Below, piece after piece: positions 26,764-35,027 of a DNA stretch of 64,000 nt (the stretch's first letter is position 1; each line of letters begins with the position of its first letter). The stretch is taken from the NCBI RefSeq assembly GCF_013283195.1, contig NZ_JABEKT010000002.1, positions 496,001 to 560,000 of the forward strand, in the 5' to 3' direction. The notes beneath the pieces are model-generated. The model had not been told where the DNA came from. It ran no database searches and saw only the letters and a list, made by a program, of their open reading frames with translations. Source of the stretch: Ensifer adhaerens (GTDB taxonomy: Bacteria; Pseudomonadota; Alphaproteobacteria; Rhizobiales; Rhizobiaceae). A program made the translations under genes and the position numbers.

Positions 26764-27429
26764 TCAGTAGCGGAACATGCGCGAGGCAATTGCTCGGGCA
26801 GCGAGGGTAACGGCCTTGGCGATGATGTAGTAGATCACCGCAGCCAGCGCGAAGAATTCGAAGGTGCGGAACGACCGTGCGTTCAGCTCCTGCGTGACAC
26901 CGGCAAGATCGGTGTTCATGCCGACGGTCACGCCGAGCGAAGTCATCAGGATTGCCCAGACCATCTGGTTGGTGGTCGGCAGGAAGGCGATGCGCAGCAT
27001 CTGCGGCAGCACGATGTAGCGGAAGGCCTGTATCGCCGACATGCCGAGCGAACGGCCGGCTCTGGTCTGGGTGTCCGGTATCGCCTTCAGGGCGCCGCGG
27101 AAGTTTTCGGCCAGATATCCCGCATTGTTGAAGGCAATGCCGACGAGCAGCGCGGTGTAGGGGCTGAGGTGAATGCCGAAATTGCCGAGGCCGAAATGGG
27201 CCATGTAAATCTGGAACAGCGCGGGCGTGTTGCGCGCGATCTCGATCCAGGTGGTGGCAAAGCCGCTGAGGACGCGGTTGCCGGACAGGCGGAACCCCGT
27301 CAGCGCGAGTGCGCAGATCACGCCGATCAGCATCGACAGCAGCGCGATCTGCAGCGTGACCAGCGCGCCGTCAAGCATTTGCGGCAATGCTTTCAGCGCC
27401 TGGTTCCAATGGAAGGTGTAATTGAACAT
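26764..27429 (-). CDS. hypN: Hydroxyproline ABC transporter permease (HypN)
   Basis: A 221-residue HisMQ-family permease: WIEIARNTPALFQIYMAHFGL, NAGYLAENFRGALKAIPDTQ and the EAA loop TRAGRSLGMSAIQAFRYIVL. The ATG at 27429 was chosen because AAGGTGAG lies upstream at proper distance; an upstream start at 27477 has no ribosome site. Second membrane subunit of the hydroxyproline importer. Confidence 0.88.
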   Translation of the reverse strand: MFNYTFHWNQALKALPQMLDGALVTLQIALLSMLIGVICALALTGFRLSGNRVLSGFATTWIEIARNTPALFQIYMAHFGLGNFGIHLSPYTALLVGIAFNNAGYLAENFRGALKAIPDTQTRAGRSLGMSAIQAFRYIVLPQMLRIAFLPTTNQMVWAILMTSLGVTVGMNTDLAGVTQELNARSFRTFEFFALAAVIYYIIAKAVTLAARAIASRMFRY

Positions 27430-27565
27430 CGCCGTCTCACCTTTTCGAAAATGGGCGATACCAATATGCGCTGACATTGGCCGATCAATCCGGAGTGCCC
27501 GGCCTCTCGGGTGGGCCGCCTTGCAGCCCCACGCAATCAGTCAATATCAACGCATCTTGGTATGA

Positions 27566-27591
27566 CGGCGCGAGGTGTTTGCCTCGCGCCG
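27566..27591. terminator. Stem-loop after hypM
   Basis: CGGCGCGAGG (27566-27575) and CCTCGCGCCG (27582-27591) form a perfect 10-bp stem just after the hypM stop and before hypN. As with tauA, this likely protects the binding-protein message and lowers read-through into the permease genes. The rest of this 179-base gap shows no gene. Confidence 0.6.
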
Positions 27592-27608
27592 CCAGAGAAA
27601 CGGACAGA

Positions 27609-28415
27609 TTAGCGGTATACGCCGTTCACCGCCAGCGAAGGCAGCTCGCCGCCGACCCACTTTTCGTAGAGTTCGGCATAGCGGCCGGTGCGGACCTGCT
27701 GGTTGATGAAGAGGTTAAGATAGTTGATGAGGCCGTATTCTTCGCGGTTGGTGAAGAGAGCGACGTAGTCGGTGTCGAACGGCGCCTTGCCGACGACTGC
27801 GATGCCCGGGAACTTGCCGGTCTTCACATTGGCCTGCGCAACGGTCGAGGTCGACACGGTTGCATCGATCTGGCCCTGGCTGAGAGCGAGGAAGACGTCG
27901 GCCTGGGTCTGGTAAGGACGGAATTCGCCCGCACCCCATTCCTTGACCTGCTTTTCGAGAGCGATGGCTTCGAAGGTGCCGGCGGTGGCGCCGACAACCT
28001 TGCCCTTCATGTCTTCGAAGGACTTGATGCCGGTCTTTTCATTGGCGGTGACGGCCATTTCGAAGGCGAAGTAGGGGATGGTCATGCCAACAGTCTTGGC
28101 GCGCTCGAGCGTGTCGGAGGTCGACGCGACACCGACGTCGACGCGTCCGGACATCAGCGCGGGAATGCGCTCGGGGAAGGGAGTTTCAACGATCTCGGCG
28201 GTGACGCCAAGCGCCTTTGCCAGGTCGTTGCAATAGTCGACGTCGAAGCCGATCGGGTTGTTGTTCTCGTCGCGAGAACCCATCGGCGGGAAGTCAAGAA
28301 CCACTGCGCAACGCAGCGTACCCGAGCCGATGATGTCATCCAGCTTGTCGGCATGGGCCGGGCTGGTCAGAGCAGTGGCGGCAACGAGGCCGAAGGCTAG
28401 GACCGAGGTCTTCAT
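27609..28415 (-). CDS. hypM: Hydroxyproline-binding periplasmic protein (HypM)
   Basis: A 268-residue SBP_bac_3 protein with a 22-residue signal peptide ending at SPAHA before DKLDDIIGSGTLRCAV. Pocket landmarks are PPMGSRDENNNPIGFDVDYC, ALMSGRVDVGVASTSDTLER and VVGATAGTFEAIALEKQVK. GGGAGAG precedes the ATG at 28415. First gene of the operon running to the aconitase-X gene. The ligand is inferred from the surrounding enzymes; a related amino acid such as proline betaine remains possible. Confidence 0.88.
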   Translation of the reverse strand: MKTSVLAFGLVAATALTSPAHADKLDDIIGSGTLRCAVVLDFPPMGSRDENNNPIGFDVDYCNDLAKALGVTAEIVETPFPERIPALMSGRVDVGVASTSDTLERAKTVGMTIPYFAFEMAVTANEKTGIKSFEDMKGKVVGATAGTFEAIALEKQVKEWGAGEFRPYQTQADVFLALSQGQIDATVSTSTVAQANVKTGKFPGIAVVGKAPFDTDYVALFTNREEYGLINYLNLFINQQVRTGRYAELYEKWVGGELPSLAVNGVYR

Positions 28416-28490
28416 TTTTCTCTCTCCCTGAATTGGTGTGCCGTTTGACGGCGACCGCAATATTCCGCTTTGGAGAGCGTAAATCAACCT

Positions 28491-28521
28491 AAAAATACAA
28501 ACAGTATACAAAAAGTATATG
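28491..28521. promoter_or_regulatory. Candidate HypR operator upstream of hypM
   Basis: In the gap between hypM and hypH lie AAAAATACAAA (28491-28501), GTATACAAA (28504-28512) and the inverted repeat TATAC-AAAAA-GTATA (28505-28519). The same ATACAAA/TTTGTAT half-site appears at 30189 and in the large palindrome at 32456-32489, so all the transcription units of this locus share it. Confidence 0.5.
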
Positions 28522-28596
28522 ATCCTAACGCCGGCCGCGTGCGGGGATCCCATTTATTTCGTCAAACGGGATCCCAACGCAGCGATCGGTCGCGTG

Positions 28597-30114
28597 TCAG
28601 TTGCCGAAGTCTTCGGGCAGCAAGGCCTCCGGCATGTTCTGGTAGGCGACGGGACGCAGGAACCGACGGATCGACATGGTCCCGACGCTGGTTGCCCCAA
28701 AGTTCGTCGAGGCCGGATAAGGCCCACCGTGCACCATGGAATCTACCACTTCGACCCCGGTCGGAAAACCGTTGACCAGGAGGCGGCCAGCTTTCCGCTC
28801 AAGAATGGGGCGCAGGCGCAGGGCTGGCTGCGTGTCGCCCGCATCCATGTGCACGGTGACCGTCAGCTGTCCCTGGAGCCCGCGCGCGAGCTGCTCCATC
28901 TCGTCCTCAGAATTCACGCGGACGACGAGGCCGAGCGGACCGAAAACTTCCTCGCCGAGCGCGTGGTCGGCCAGAAACTGCGCGCCGGTGGTCTCGAACA
29001 GATTGGGCGATGCGGTGCGGTCTGCCGAGTTGGTCACCAGCAGCGGCTTGACGCTGTTGCGGGTGGTGAACCGCTCCTGCCCGTCGCGATAGGCCTTGGC
29101 GATCCCGTCGGTCAGCATGGTCTGCGCCGCCACCTTGCCGAGTGCTTCGGTCGCCGCCGCCGTGAAGCGGTCGGCGTCGGAGCCTTCGATCACCACCGCA
29201 ATGCCCGGATTGGTGCAGAACTGGCCTGCGCCCATCGTCAGCGAGCCTGCCCAGCCTTGGCCGAGCGACTCGGCACGGGCCTTCAACGCTTCCGGCAACA
29301 GGAACATCGGGTTGACCGAGCCGAGTTCGCCGAAGAACGGGATCGGCTCCGGCCGAGCGGCGCAGAGATTGAAGAGCGCACGGCCACCGGCGAGCGAACC
29401 GGTGAAGCCGACGGCCTTGATCAGGGGATGCTGTACCAGTGCTTCGCCGACCTGTCGGTTGCCGCCCTGGATCAGCGAGAAGACGCCCGGATGGACGCCG
29501 GTCTTGCGGATGGCGGCTTCGACAGCCTCGGCGACGATCTCACCGGTGCCGGGATGGGCCGAGTGGCCCTTGACGACGACGGGGCAACCGGCGGCAAGCG
29601 CTGCGGCAGTATCGCCGCCGGCGGTCGAAAACGCGAGCGGGAAGTTGGAGGCGCCGAAGACGGCAACCGGGCCGATCGGCCGCTGGATCAGCCGGATTTC
29701 GGGGCGGGGCGCCGGCTGGCGCTCGGGAAGGGCGGCGTCGAAACGACGGTCAAGGTAGGCGCCTGCCTCGATATGGTCGGCAAACAGCCGCAGCTGACCG
29801 GTGGTGCGGCCGCGTTCACCCTGCAGACGCGCTTCCGGAAGGCCGGTTTCCTGGCTGCCGATTTCGGTGATCGCCTCGGCGCGGGCCTCGATCTCGTCGG
29901 CGATGGCGCGCAGGAAGGCGGCGCGCTCGGCCCGCGAAGAATTGCCGTAGGTCCAGAACGCTTCCTCGGCAGCCTCGCATGCGCGGTTGACCAGCTCCAC
30001 GGTGCCGACGGCGAAGTCGTGCGCCGGGCCGTGCGCCGGTGTCGAGGCGAAGGTGCCTGCGCCGTCAAGCCACTCGCCGGCGACGAGATGTTTTCCTTTG
30101 GGGGTGAAGACCAT
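28597..30114 (-). CDS. hypH: Alpha-ketoglutaric semialdehyde dehydrogenase (HypH)
   Basis: A 505-residue aldehyde dehydrogenase of the KGSADH subfamily. Visible are the cofactor-binding VFGASNFPLAFSTAGGDTAA and CPVVVKGHSAHPGTGE, catalytic Glu in PFFGELGSVNPMF and catalytic Cys in MGAGQFCTNPG (about residue 300). It oxidises 2-oxoglutarate semialdehyde to 2-oxoglutarate, the last step of 4-hydroxyproline breakdown. The ATG at 30114 has AGGA 8 bases upstream. It is separated from hypM by a 181-base gap carrying the shared operator motif, so it may be its own unit. Confidence 0.92.
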   Translation of the reverse strand: MVFTPKGKHLVAGEWLDGAGTFASTPAHGPAHDFAVGTVELVNRACEAAEEAFWTYGNSSRAERAAFLRAIADEIEARAEAITEIGSQETGLPEARLQGERGRTTGQLRLFADHIEAGAYLDRRFDAALPERQPAPRPEIRLIQRPIGPVAVFGASNFPLAFSTAGGDTAAALAAGCPVVVKGHSAHPGTGEIVAEAVEAAIRKTGVHPGVFSLIQGGNRQVGEALVQHPLIKAVGFTGSLAGGRALFNLCAARPEPIPFFGELGSVNPMFLLPEALKARAESLGQGWAGSLTMGAGQFCTNPGIAVVIEGSDADRFTAAATEALGKVAAQTMLTDGIAKAYRDGQERFTTRNSVKPLLVTNSADRTASPNLFETTGAQFLADHALGEEVFGPLGLVVRVNSEDEMEQLARGLQGQLTVTVHMDAGDTQPALRLRPILERKAGRLLVNGFPTGVEVVDSMVHGGPYPASTNFGATSVGTMSIRRFLRPVAYQNMPEALLPEDFGN

Positions 30115-30188
30115 CTGCGGATCCTTTCTTGAGAACACCGGTGTCTTTCGGCATGAATAGCTCGCAGCCGATTTGCACTTGTCAGATC

Positions 30189-30209
30189 TTTGTATACTCT
30201 ATGTATGCA
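30189..30209. promoter_or_regulatory. Candidate HypR operator between hypH and the reductase gene
   Basis: TTTGTATACTCTATGTATGC starts at 30189 in the 143-base divergent gap between hypH and the reductase gene. TTTGTATAC (30189-30197) is the exact reverse complement of GTATACAAA at 28504-28512. The position 49 bases or more from both starts would allow control of both directions. Confidence 0.45.
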
Positions 30210-30257
30210 GAACTTCAACCGCCCGCATAGGGTCATACGCAGCCAGAAAGGTACAAG

Positions 30258-31295
30258 ATGAGTGAGACCACCACCCTGACGATCTCCGCAGTTCAGGAGC
30301 GGGTCGAGGCGATCTTCCGCAAAGGCGGGCTCAACGCCGTCCAGGCCGGAGCCCTTGCACGGGTGATCGTGGCGGGCGAGCGTGACGCCTGCAAGTCGCA
30401 CGGCATCTACCGTATCGAAGGCGCGTTGCGTACCGTCAAGGCCGGCAAGGTGAAACCGGACGCGGTCCCCGAACTGCTGGCGCAGGAAGGCTCGGCCATC
30501 GTCAAGGTCAATGCCAAAGGCGGTTTTGCCAACCCGGCCTTCGAACTTGGTCTGCCAGTGCTCGCCGAACGTGCCCGGACGCTGGGCATGGCCGCACTCG
30601 TCATCAACGACTGCACCCATTTCTCGGCGCTCTGGCCTGAAGTGGAAGGCTTGACCGGAGAAGGGCTTGCCGGCCTCGTCATGTGCCCGAGCTATGCGAC
30701 GGTCGCGCCGACCGGCGGCAACAAGCCGCTTTTGGGCACCAACCCCTTCGCCTTCGGCTGGCCGCGCCAGAACCAACCGCCCTACGTTTTCGACTTTGCG
30801 ACCTCGGTTGCCGCGCGCGGCGAGATCGAGTTGCATCGACGTGCGGGCAAGCCGCTGCCGGAGGGCTGGGCGATCGATGCCGAGGGCAATCCGACGACCG
30901 ATCCGGAAGCAGCCCTTGCCGGCGCCATGCTGCCCTTCGGCGGTCACAAGGGGTCGGCCATCGGCACCATGGTCGAACTTCTCGCCGGCATCATGATCGG
31001 CGACCTGACGAGCCCCGAAGTACTGGAGTATCTCGGCACCACGACCTTGGCACCTTTCCATGGCGAGCTGATCATCGCCTTCTCGCCGGAGAAATTCGCG
31101 GCTGGACGACCGGGCAATCCGTTCGATCGTGCTGAGGTTCTGTTCGAGGCGATCGTCGGCCAGGGCGCCCGCCTGCCGTCGCAGCGCCGTTTCGTGGCGC
31201 GCGCCAAGTCGCAAGCCGAAGGCATTGTCCTCAACAAGGCAGAGATGGAGCAGCTCGACCGACTGCTCGCACTCGGGCTCGACGCCGTCGCATAA
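30258..31295 (+). CDS. Ldh2-family ketimine reductase, likely delta1-pyrroline-2-carboxylate reductase
   Basis: A 345-residue malate/L-lactate dehydrogenase (Ldh2) family protein, the group that includes DpkA-type NAD(P)H reductases of cyclic imino acids. Landmarks are ERDACKSHGIYRIEG (substrate His), VNAKGGFANPAFELG, INDCTHFSALWPEVEGL and PTGGNKPLLGTNPFAFGWP. Such enzymes reduce delta1-pyrroline-2-carboxylate to L-proline, which is the product expected from the aconitase-X dehydratase of this locus. It may correspond to the gene called hypS in Sinorhizobium, but I am not sure of that name. It runs opposite to the rest of the locus. A plain malate or lactate dehydrogenase role is less likely. 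Confidence 0.85.
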   Translation: MSETTTLTISAVQERVEAIFRKGGLNAVQAGALARVIVAGERDACKSHGIYRIEGALRTVKAGKVKPDAVPELLAQEGSAIVKVNAKGGFANPAFELGLPVLAERARTLGMAALVINDCTHFSALWPEVEGLTGEGLAGLVMCPSYATVAPTGGNKPLLGTNPFAFGWPRQNQPPYVFDFATSVAARGEIELHRRAGKPLPEGWAIDAEGNPTTDPEAALAGAMLPFGGHKGSAIGTMVELLAGIMIGDLTSPEVLEYLGTTTLAPFHGELIIAFSPEKFAAGRPGNPFDRAEVLFEAIVGQGARLPSQRRFVARAKSQAEGIVLNKAEMEQLDRLLALGLDAVA

Positions 31296-31349
31296 GCGAC
31301 GGCGCAGCCGCGCCGCATCCCTCGGCGCAAAGACGGAAATGCCAAACGA

Positions 31350-31377
31350 AAAAGGCCCTCCAACCGGAGGGCCTTTT
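31350..31377. terminator. Bidirectional Rho-independent terminator
   Basis: AAAAGGCCCTCC-AACC-GGAGGGCCTTTT, a 12-bp perfect stem with A-tract and T-tract, followed by GTTTTT. It lies between the convergent reductase and hypD genes and can stop transcription both ways. Confidence 0.9.
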
Positions 31378-31400
31378 GTTTTTAGGGCCGATGCGGACGA

Positions 31401-32363
31401 TCAGGCCTTGTACTTCTGGACCGCGCCCGTAAGCTTGCTCCACTCGGCGTACCAGCTGTTGAACAGCTTGAACTGGGCTTCGACGTAGCCGCGCTGGCTG
31501 TCCGAGAGCGCATCGCTCTCGTTGAAGTGCAGCGTGTATTCCTTGTCGCCCTTCAGCACCATCATGTGCTTGAAGTAGAGAACCAGGTCCGGGCCTTCGT
31601 CGAAGGAGGAAAGCACGGCGAGCGCCTGTTCCAGCTCCAGCGCGCGAAGGCGTGCATCGACGTCGCCTTCGGCGGCTGCCCGCGACAGGTTGCACATGTG
31701 GATGACTTCCTTCGGCAGCACGCAGCCGATGCCGGTGATCGCACCGGTCGCGCCGCAGTTGACGAAGCCGTGGAACACCGCCGTGTCGACGCCGATCATC
31801 AGCGAGACGCCATCGTCACGGCTGGTGATGTTCTCAGCCGCATAACGCATGTCGGCGGCACCGCCGAATTCCTTGAAGCCGACGAGGTTCGGATGTTCGG
31901 CGCGCAATGCGAAGAACAGGTCGGCGCGGGTGGCAAAGCCGTAGTAGGGGCTGTTGTAGATGACTGCCGGCAGGCTCGGGGCGGCCGACAGGATGTCCTT
32001 GAAGTGGTTCTTCTGGGCAGCGACAACAGAGCCACGCGACAGCACGCGCGGGATGACCATCAGGCCCTGGGCGCCGACCTTCTCGGCATGCGCCGCGTGG
32101 GCGACGGCCGATGCGGTGTTGACGGCGCCGGTGCCGACGATGACCGGAATGCCGGCCTTGACCAGGCGCTCGACGCCTTCCATGCGCTGTGCGTCGGTCA
32201 GAAGCGGCCAGTCACCCATCGAGCCGCAATAGACGACAGCCGACATGCCCTGGGCGATCAGGTCCTTGCCCTTGCGCACCAGCGCGTCGAAATCGGGGGT
32301 GCGGTCTTCCTTGCAGGGGGTCATCAACGCCGGAATGACGCCGGTGAAAATCTGTGCCTTCAT
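31401..32363 (-). CDS. hypD: Delta1-pyrroline-4-hydroxy-2-carboxylate deaminase (HypD)
   Basis: A 320-residue dihydrodipicolinate synthase (DapA) family TIM barrel. The Schiff-base lysine is in NLVGFKEFGG (about residue 165) and the Tyr of the proton relay in AVIYNSPYYGF. The enzyme deaminates and ring-opens hydroxy-pyrroline carboxylate to 2-oxoglutarate semialdehyde. GAGGAG precedes the ATG at 32363. Neighbouring hypO and hypH supply the preceding and following steps. Other DapA relatives (aldolases, DHDPS proper) are less likely because every other pathway gene is present here. Confidence 0.9.
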   Translation of the reverse strand: MKAQIFTGVIPALMTPCKEDRTPDFDALVRKGKDLIAQGMSAVVYCGSMGDWPLLTDAQRMEGVERLVKAGIPVIVGTGAVNTASAVAHAAHAEKVGAQGLMVIPRVLSRGSVVAAQKNHFKDILSAAPSLPAVIYNSPYYGFATRADLFFALRAEHPNLVGFKEFGGAADMRYAAENITSRDDGVSLMIGVDTAVFHGFVNCGATGAITGIGCVLPKEVIHMCNLSRAAAEGDVDARLRALELEQALAVLSSFDEGPDLVLYFKHMMVLKGDKEYTLHFNESDALSDSQRGYVEAQFKLFNSWYAEWSKLTGAVQKYKA

Positions 32364-32443
32364 CTGAAACTCCTCTCGGCTTGGTCACTCGGCACGGTTC
32401 GTATGCGCCATCCGCGGCGGACGTTTCCCGTGCCTCTGGAGAT

Positions 32444-32489
32444 CAGATATATCTGTTTGTATTTTATTTGTCGACAAGAAAAATACAAA
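32444..32489. promoter_or_regulatory. Palindromic control region of hypD, candidate HypR site
   Basis: CAGATATATCTG (32444-32455) is a perfect palindrome. Directly next to it, 32456-32489 is a 34-base palindrome matching at 15 of 17 positions per arm, with outer arms TTTGTATTTT and AAAATACAAA and core TTGTCGACAA. The whole stretch sits between the hypR stop (32495) and hypD (start 32363), so it is the hypD promoter region. The outer arms carry the same TTTGTAT half-site as the other hyp promoters. Confidence 0.6.
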
Positions 32490-32494
32490 GATCG

Positions 32495-33199
32495 CTACAG
32501 AGCGATGTCGAGCGTGTTTTTCCGGGCGAAGAGTTTCTGCACCTGCTGGACGATCTGCTCGGCATGGGCTTTGCCAAGACGGTCGGCGGCCTCAAGATCG
32601 CGGGCTGTAATCGCGGCGATGATTTCGGCGTGCTCGTCGACGAAGCGCTGCGGGAATTGCTCCTCGTAGGACTGGTAGTAGAGGCGCAGGATGCGCCGTC
32701 CTTCGTCCAGAAGCCGGCGGAAAAGGCTGGTGAAATAAGGATTGCGGCCGGCTTCTGCGATCGCCGCGTGGAAGGCGGCATTGGTGGCGATCATCGCCAG
32801 CGCGTCGCCCGACTTGATGGCTTCGGCATAGTCTTCGTGGAAGCCGCGAATAACAGGCAGATCTTCCGGCCGGTGGTTCTGCGCGGCAAGCCGCGTCGTG
32901 ACGCGATACATCAGCACGAGTGCGTCGAAGAACGTGTGCATGTTGAGGAAGTCGATGCTCGAAACCATCGTCGATCGGTTCGGTAGCGTGTCGATCAGGC
33001 CTTCACCGGCAAGTCGCACCAGCGCTTCGCGGATCGGCGTGCGGGACATCTTGAAGCGTTCCGCAAGCTGGACCTCGTCGATCGGGCTGCCCGGCGGCAG
33101 CGCCAGATCGAGAATTTCGTCACGCAGAAGGTCATAGACCATCTTTACGCCGGAGCCACGCTTGCGCTCGAGTGTTGGGCTGGAATCGGTGTCGGTCAT
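32495..33199 (-). CDS. hypR: GntR-family regulator of hydroxyproline catabolism (HypR)
   Basis: A 234-residue FCD-type GntR regulator. The winged helix spans residues about 15-80 (VYDLLRDEILDLALPPGSPI ... RFKMSRTPIREALVRLAGEG); the FCD domain follows with NAAFHAAIAEAGRNPYF and DEHAEIIAAITARD, which carry ligand/metal His residues. The ATG at 33199 has AGGA upstream; the upstream extension lacks a ribosome site. It is expected to repress the hyp operons until hydroxyproline or a pathway intermediate is present. It precedes hypD on the same strand, with the palindromic control region between them. Confidence 0.88.
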   Translation of the reverse strand: MTDTDSSPTLERKRGSGVKMVYDLLRDEILDLALPPGSPIDEVQLAERFKMSRTPIREALVRLAGEGLIDTLPNRSTMVSSIDFLNMHTFFDALVLMYRVTTRLAAQNHRPEDLPVIRGFHEDYAEAIKSGDALAMIATNAAFHAAIAEAGRNPYFTSLFRRLLDEGRRILRLYYQSYEEQFPQRFVDEHAEIIAAITARDLEAADRLGKAHAEQIVQQVQKLFARKNTLDIAL

Positions 33200-33432
33200 G
33201 TCGAGAATCCTTATGTCGACATGATAAATACTTCTCCCTGCCCCTCGGATCAACTCGCGTGGTCACTTGACCGTCACTTGATCGAGGCGATGCGATCCTG
33301 ATGCAGACGCGCGCGACCGTTCCGGCGTCGCGAAGCCCGCAAAAGCCGATTGAAATCGAAACGAGATGCATTTGCCTTCAGCCCGGAGAAGATGGCCCTG
33401 GCACGGGCATCAACGATCAATGGTCATAAAGC

Positions 33433-34593
33433 TCAAAGGACCGGCATGTTCGTTCGCGAGAAGCTTGCAAACGCCGCCGCCGACAGTGGACCTGCGGTCA
33501 GCAAGGTAAAATCGAAGCATGCGCGAACGTCTGGGCCGAGGACGTACTGACGATGCACGCGCAGAAAGTTGCGTCTGATCTTACGGTAGCGGTCAGCTGA
33601 CAGCATGTGCTTGACCCTGATGTAAGCGATGGACGGTTGCTTTTCCTGCGGGTGTCCGGCCAGCGTGACGGTCCGCGTCTTGTAGAAATTGACCACATCC
33701 GTCAGGCACTGCACCTCGAACCAGAAGATCTCCTTGGCGCGCGCAATCGCTCCGATCCGGGCGCGAAGGGCTCGTGCCGGCCGCATTAGCGCGCATTGCA
33801 GGATCGCGCCGCCAAGCGTTGCGAACACCACCCGTTTGCCGGCCAGAATATCCGGGTGCCGCTCGATCAACAGGCCGATGACATGCGCGGCGACGCTTGA
33901 ACCCATGCTGTGCGAACTGATCAGATACTCGTCGGCGTTTTCGCTGAACGCTTCGCGGGCGCCGTCCACACAGCTTTCGAGCCAGCGGTTGAAATCGGGC
34001 CGATCCAGTCTCGCCAAGGCAACGGCCATTTCCCAGTCGGCAAACAGATGCAACGTGTGGAACTTCGCCGCGAACGGCAGCAGGACCTGCCTGACCAGAA
34101 GCGCTGCCAGCGGCACGCTCCACAGGAGGTTCCAGTAGGAGAGGTCTAACCAGTGCGGAAAGAATGCGACGACAAGGGCGGCCGCCGTCATCAGGCCGGC
34201 CAACAGGAAGGGGAACAGCGCGAACAGGCCGAAGCGCCAGGCGTGGCGAAAGTAACCCCAAAGCCCGCCGTTGAACGCCACATGCAGCGCGCTGGCAAAT
34301 CCCCCCGCCAGCCGACGCGCCAACGACCGCCGGCTCAAGGCGTCGACGAGCACATCGTGATCGAAAACATGGATGCGGCTCGACGCCTGCCAGTCCGACC
34401 CGGCGCAATCGACATCGAAATGCGCTGCCTGTTTCGTTCTGACCAATGGTCCGACATCGGATCTGAAGTCCCATGCCGTGGCGCTTTGTTGTGCTGAACG
34501 CTGATAACGCAGGCGGTGTGCTTCCGCATCGAAGGGCTCAAAGCCCGGAAAATGCAGGACGACCCTTTTCGTGACACGGGGCATGGGAGGCAT
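33433..34593 (-). CDS. Membrane protein with alpha/beta-hydrolase-like motif, function unknown
   Basis: A 386-residue protein of two parts. Residues about 1-110 are soluble and start with a strand-like VVLHFPGFEP that recalls the first strand of an alpha/beta hydrolase. Two membrane segments follow (FGLFALFPFLLAGLMTAA and NLLWSVPLAALLVRQVLL, about residues 120-190). The C-terminal half contains DEYLISSHSMGSSVAAHVIG, where S-H-S-M-G would be a nucleophile elbow with Ser in place of the first Gly. No confident His/Asp partner can be named. The start at 34593 (MPPMPRV) is the best ATG but no ribosome site is visible. Stands alone; no operon partner. Confidence 0.65.
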   Translation of the reverse strand: MPPMPRVTKRVVLHFPGFEPFDAEAHRLRYQRSAQQSATAWDFRSDVGPLVRTKQAAHFDVDCAGSDWQASSRIHVFDHDVLVDALSRRSLARRLAGGFASALHVAFNGGLWGYFRHAWRFGLFALFPFLLAGLMTAAALVVAFFPHWLDLSYWNLLWSVPLAALLVRQVLLPFAAKFHTLHLFADWEMAVALARLDRPDFNRWLESCVDGAREAFSENADEYLISSHSMGSSVAAHVIGLLIERHPDILAGKRVVFATLGGAILQCALMRPARALRARIGAIARAKEIFWFEVQCLTDVVNFYKTRTVTLAGHPQEKQPSIAYIRVKHMLSADRYRKIRRNFLRVHRQYVLGPDVRACFDFTLLTAGPLSAAAFASFSRTNMPVL

Positions 34594-35027
34594 CTGTGAA
34601 CTTGGTTTCGAGGGCTGTCGCCGAGCGACGCGGCGGCGGTCCCGTTTGGGTAACCGCTGGCGATCTGGCGACGTGAGGCAAGGGAGGGCAGTGGGTGGAA
34701 TCAGCTTGAAATTGACCGGCACCGTATCGACGCGAACTGCGGCGCAATCGTGATCGATCAAACGCCCTGAGCCTGGTTGATGAAATAAAACGAGGCGACG
34801 TATGGCCCCCTGCCTCGCGACGGGCGGCGGCCGCCGCTGACCACTTATCGACTGTGGCAAGCGCAAAGCAACTTGGCCTTGGTCGCGCAACGGTTTATCG
34901 AGGGACGCGGTTCGGCCGGCTGGAGATTTCGCAACGTTCGCCCCAAGATGGGTGGACGATCTGGGCAAGATCATTCCGGTCGGAGAACCCGGGCTGCCAT
35001 TGAACTCGTGCCGTGAAGAGTGAGCTT
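34594..35027. other. Gap of 434 bases, possible HTH gene remnant
   Basis: No intact gene is seen between the membrane hydrolase and yceH. On the plus strand, a stop-bounded frame from about 34840 to 35000 reads STVASAKQLGLGRATVYRGT and then FGRLEI, which resembles the recognition-helix end of a resolvase or transposase HTH, but it has no start and no catalytic domain. It could be a decayed mobile-element fragment or chance. Confidence 0.3.

Noticed and set aside
25918-27474. 518-codon plus-strand frame across the hyp permease genes
   Set aside because: Highly charged His/Arg/Gly-rich translation without motifs, while three good ABC genes with overlaps and ribosome sites occupy the other strand.
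28519-30132. 537-codon plus-strand frame opposite hypH
   Set aside because: Antisense shadow of an intact aldehyde dehydrogenase with catalytic Cys and Glu.
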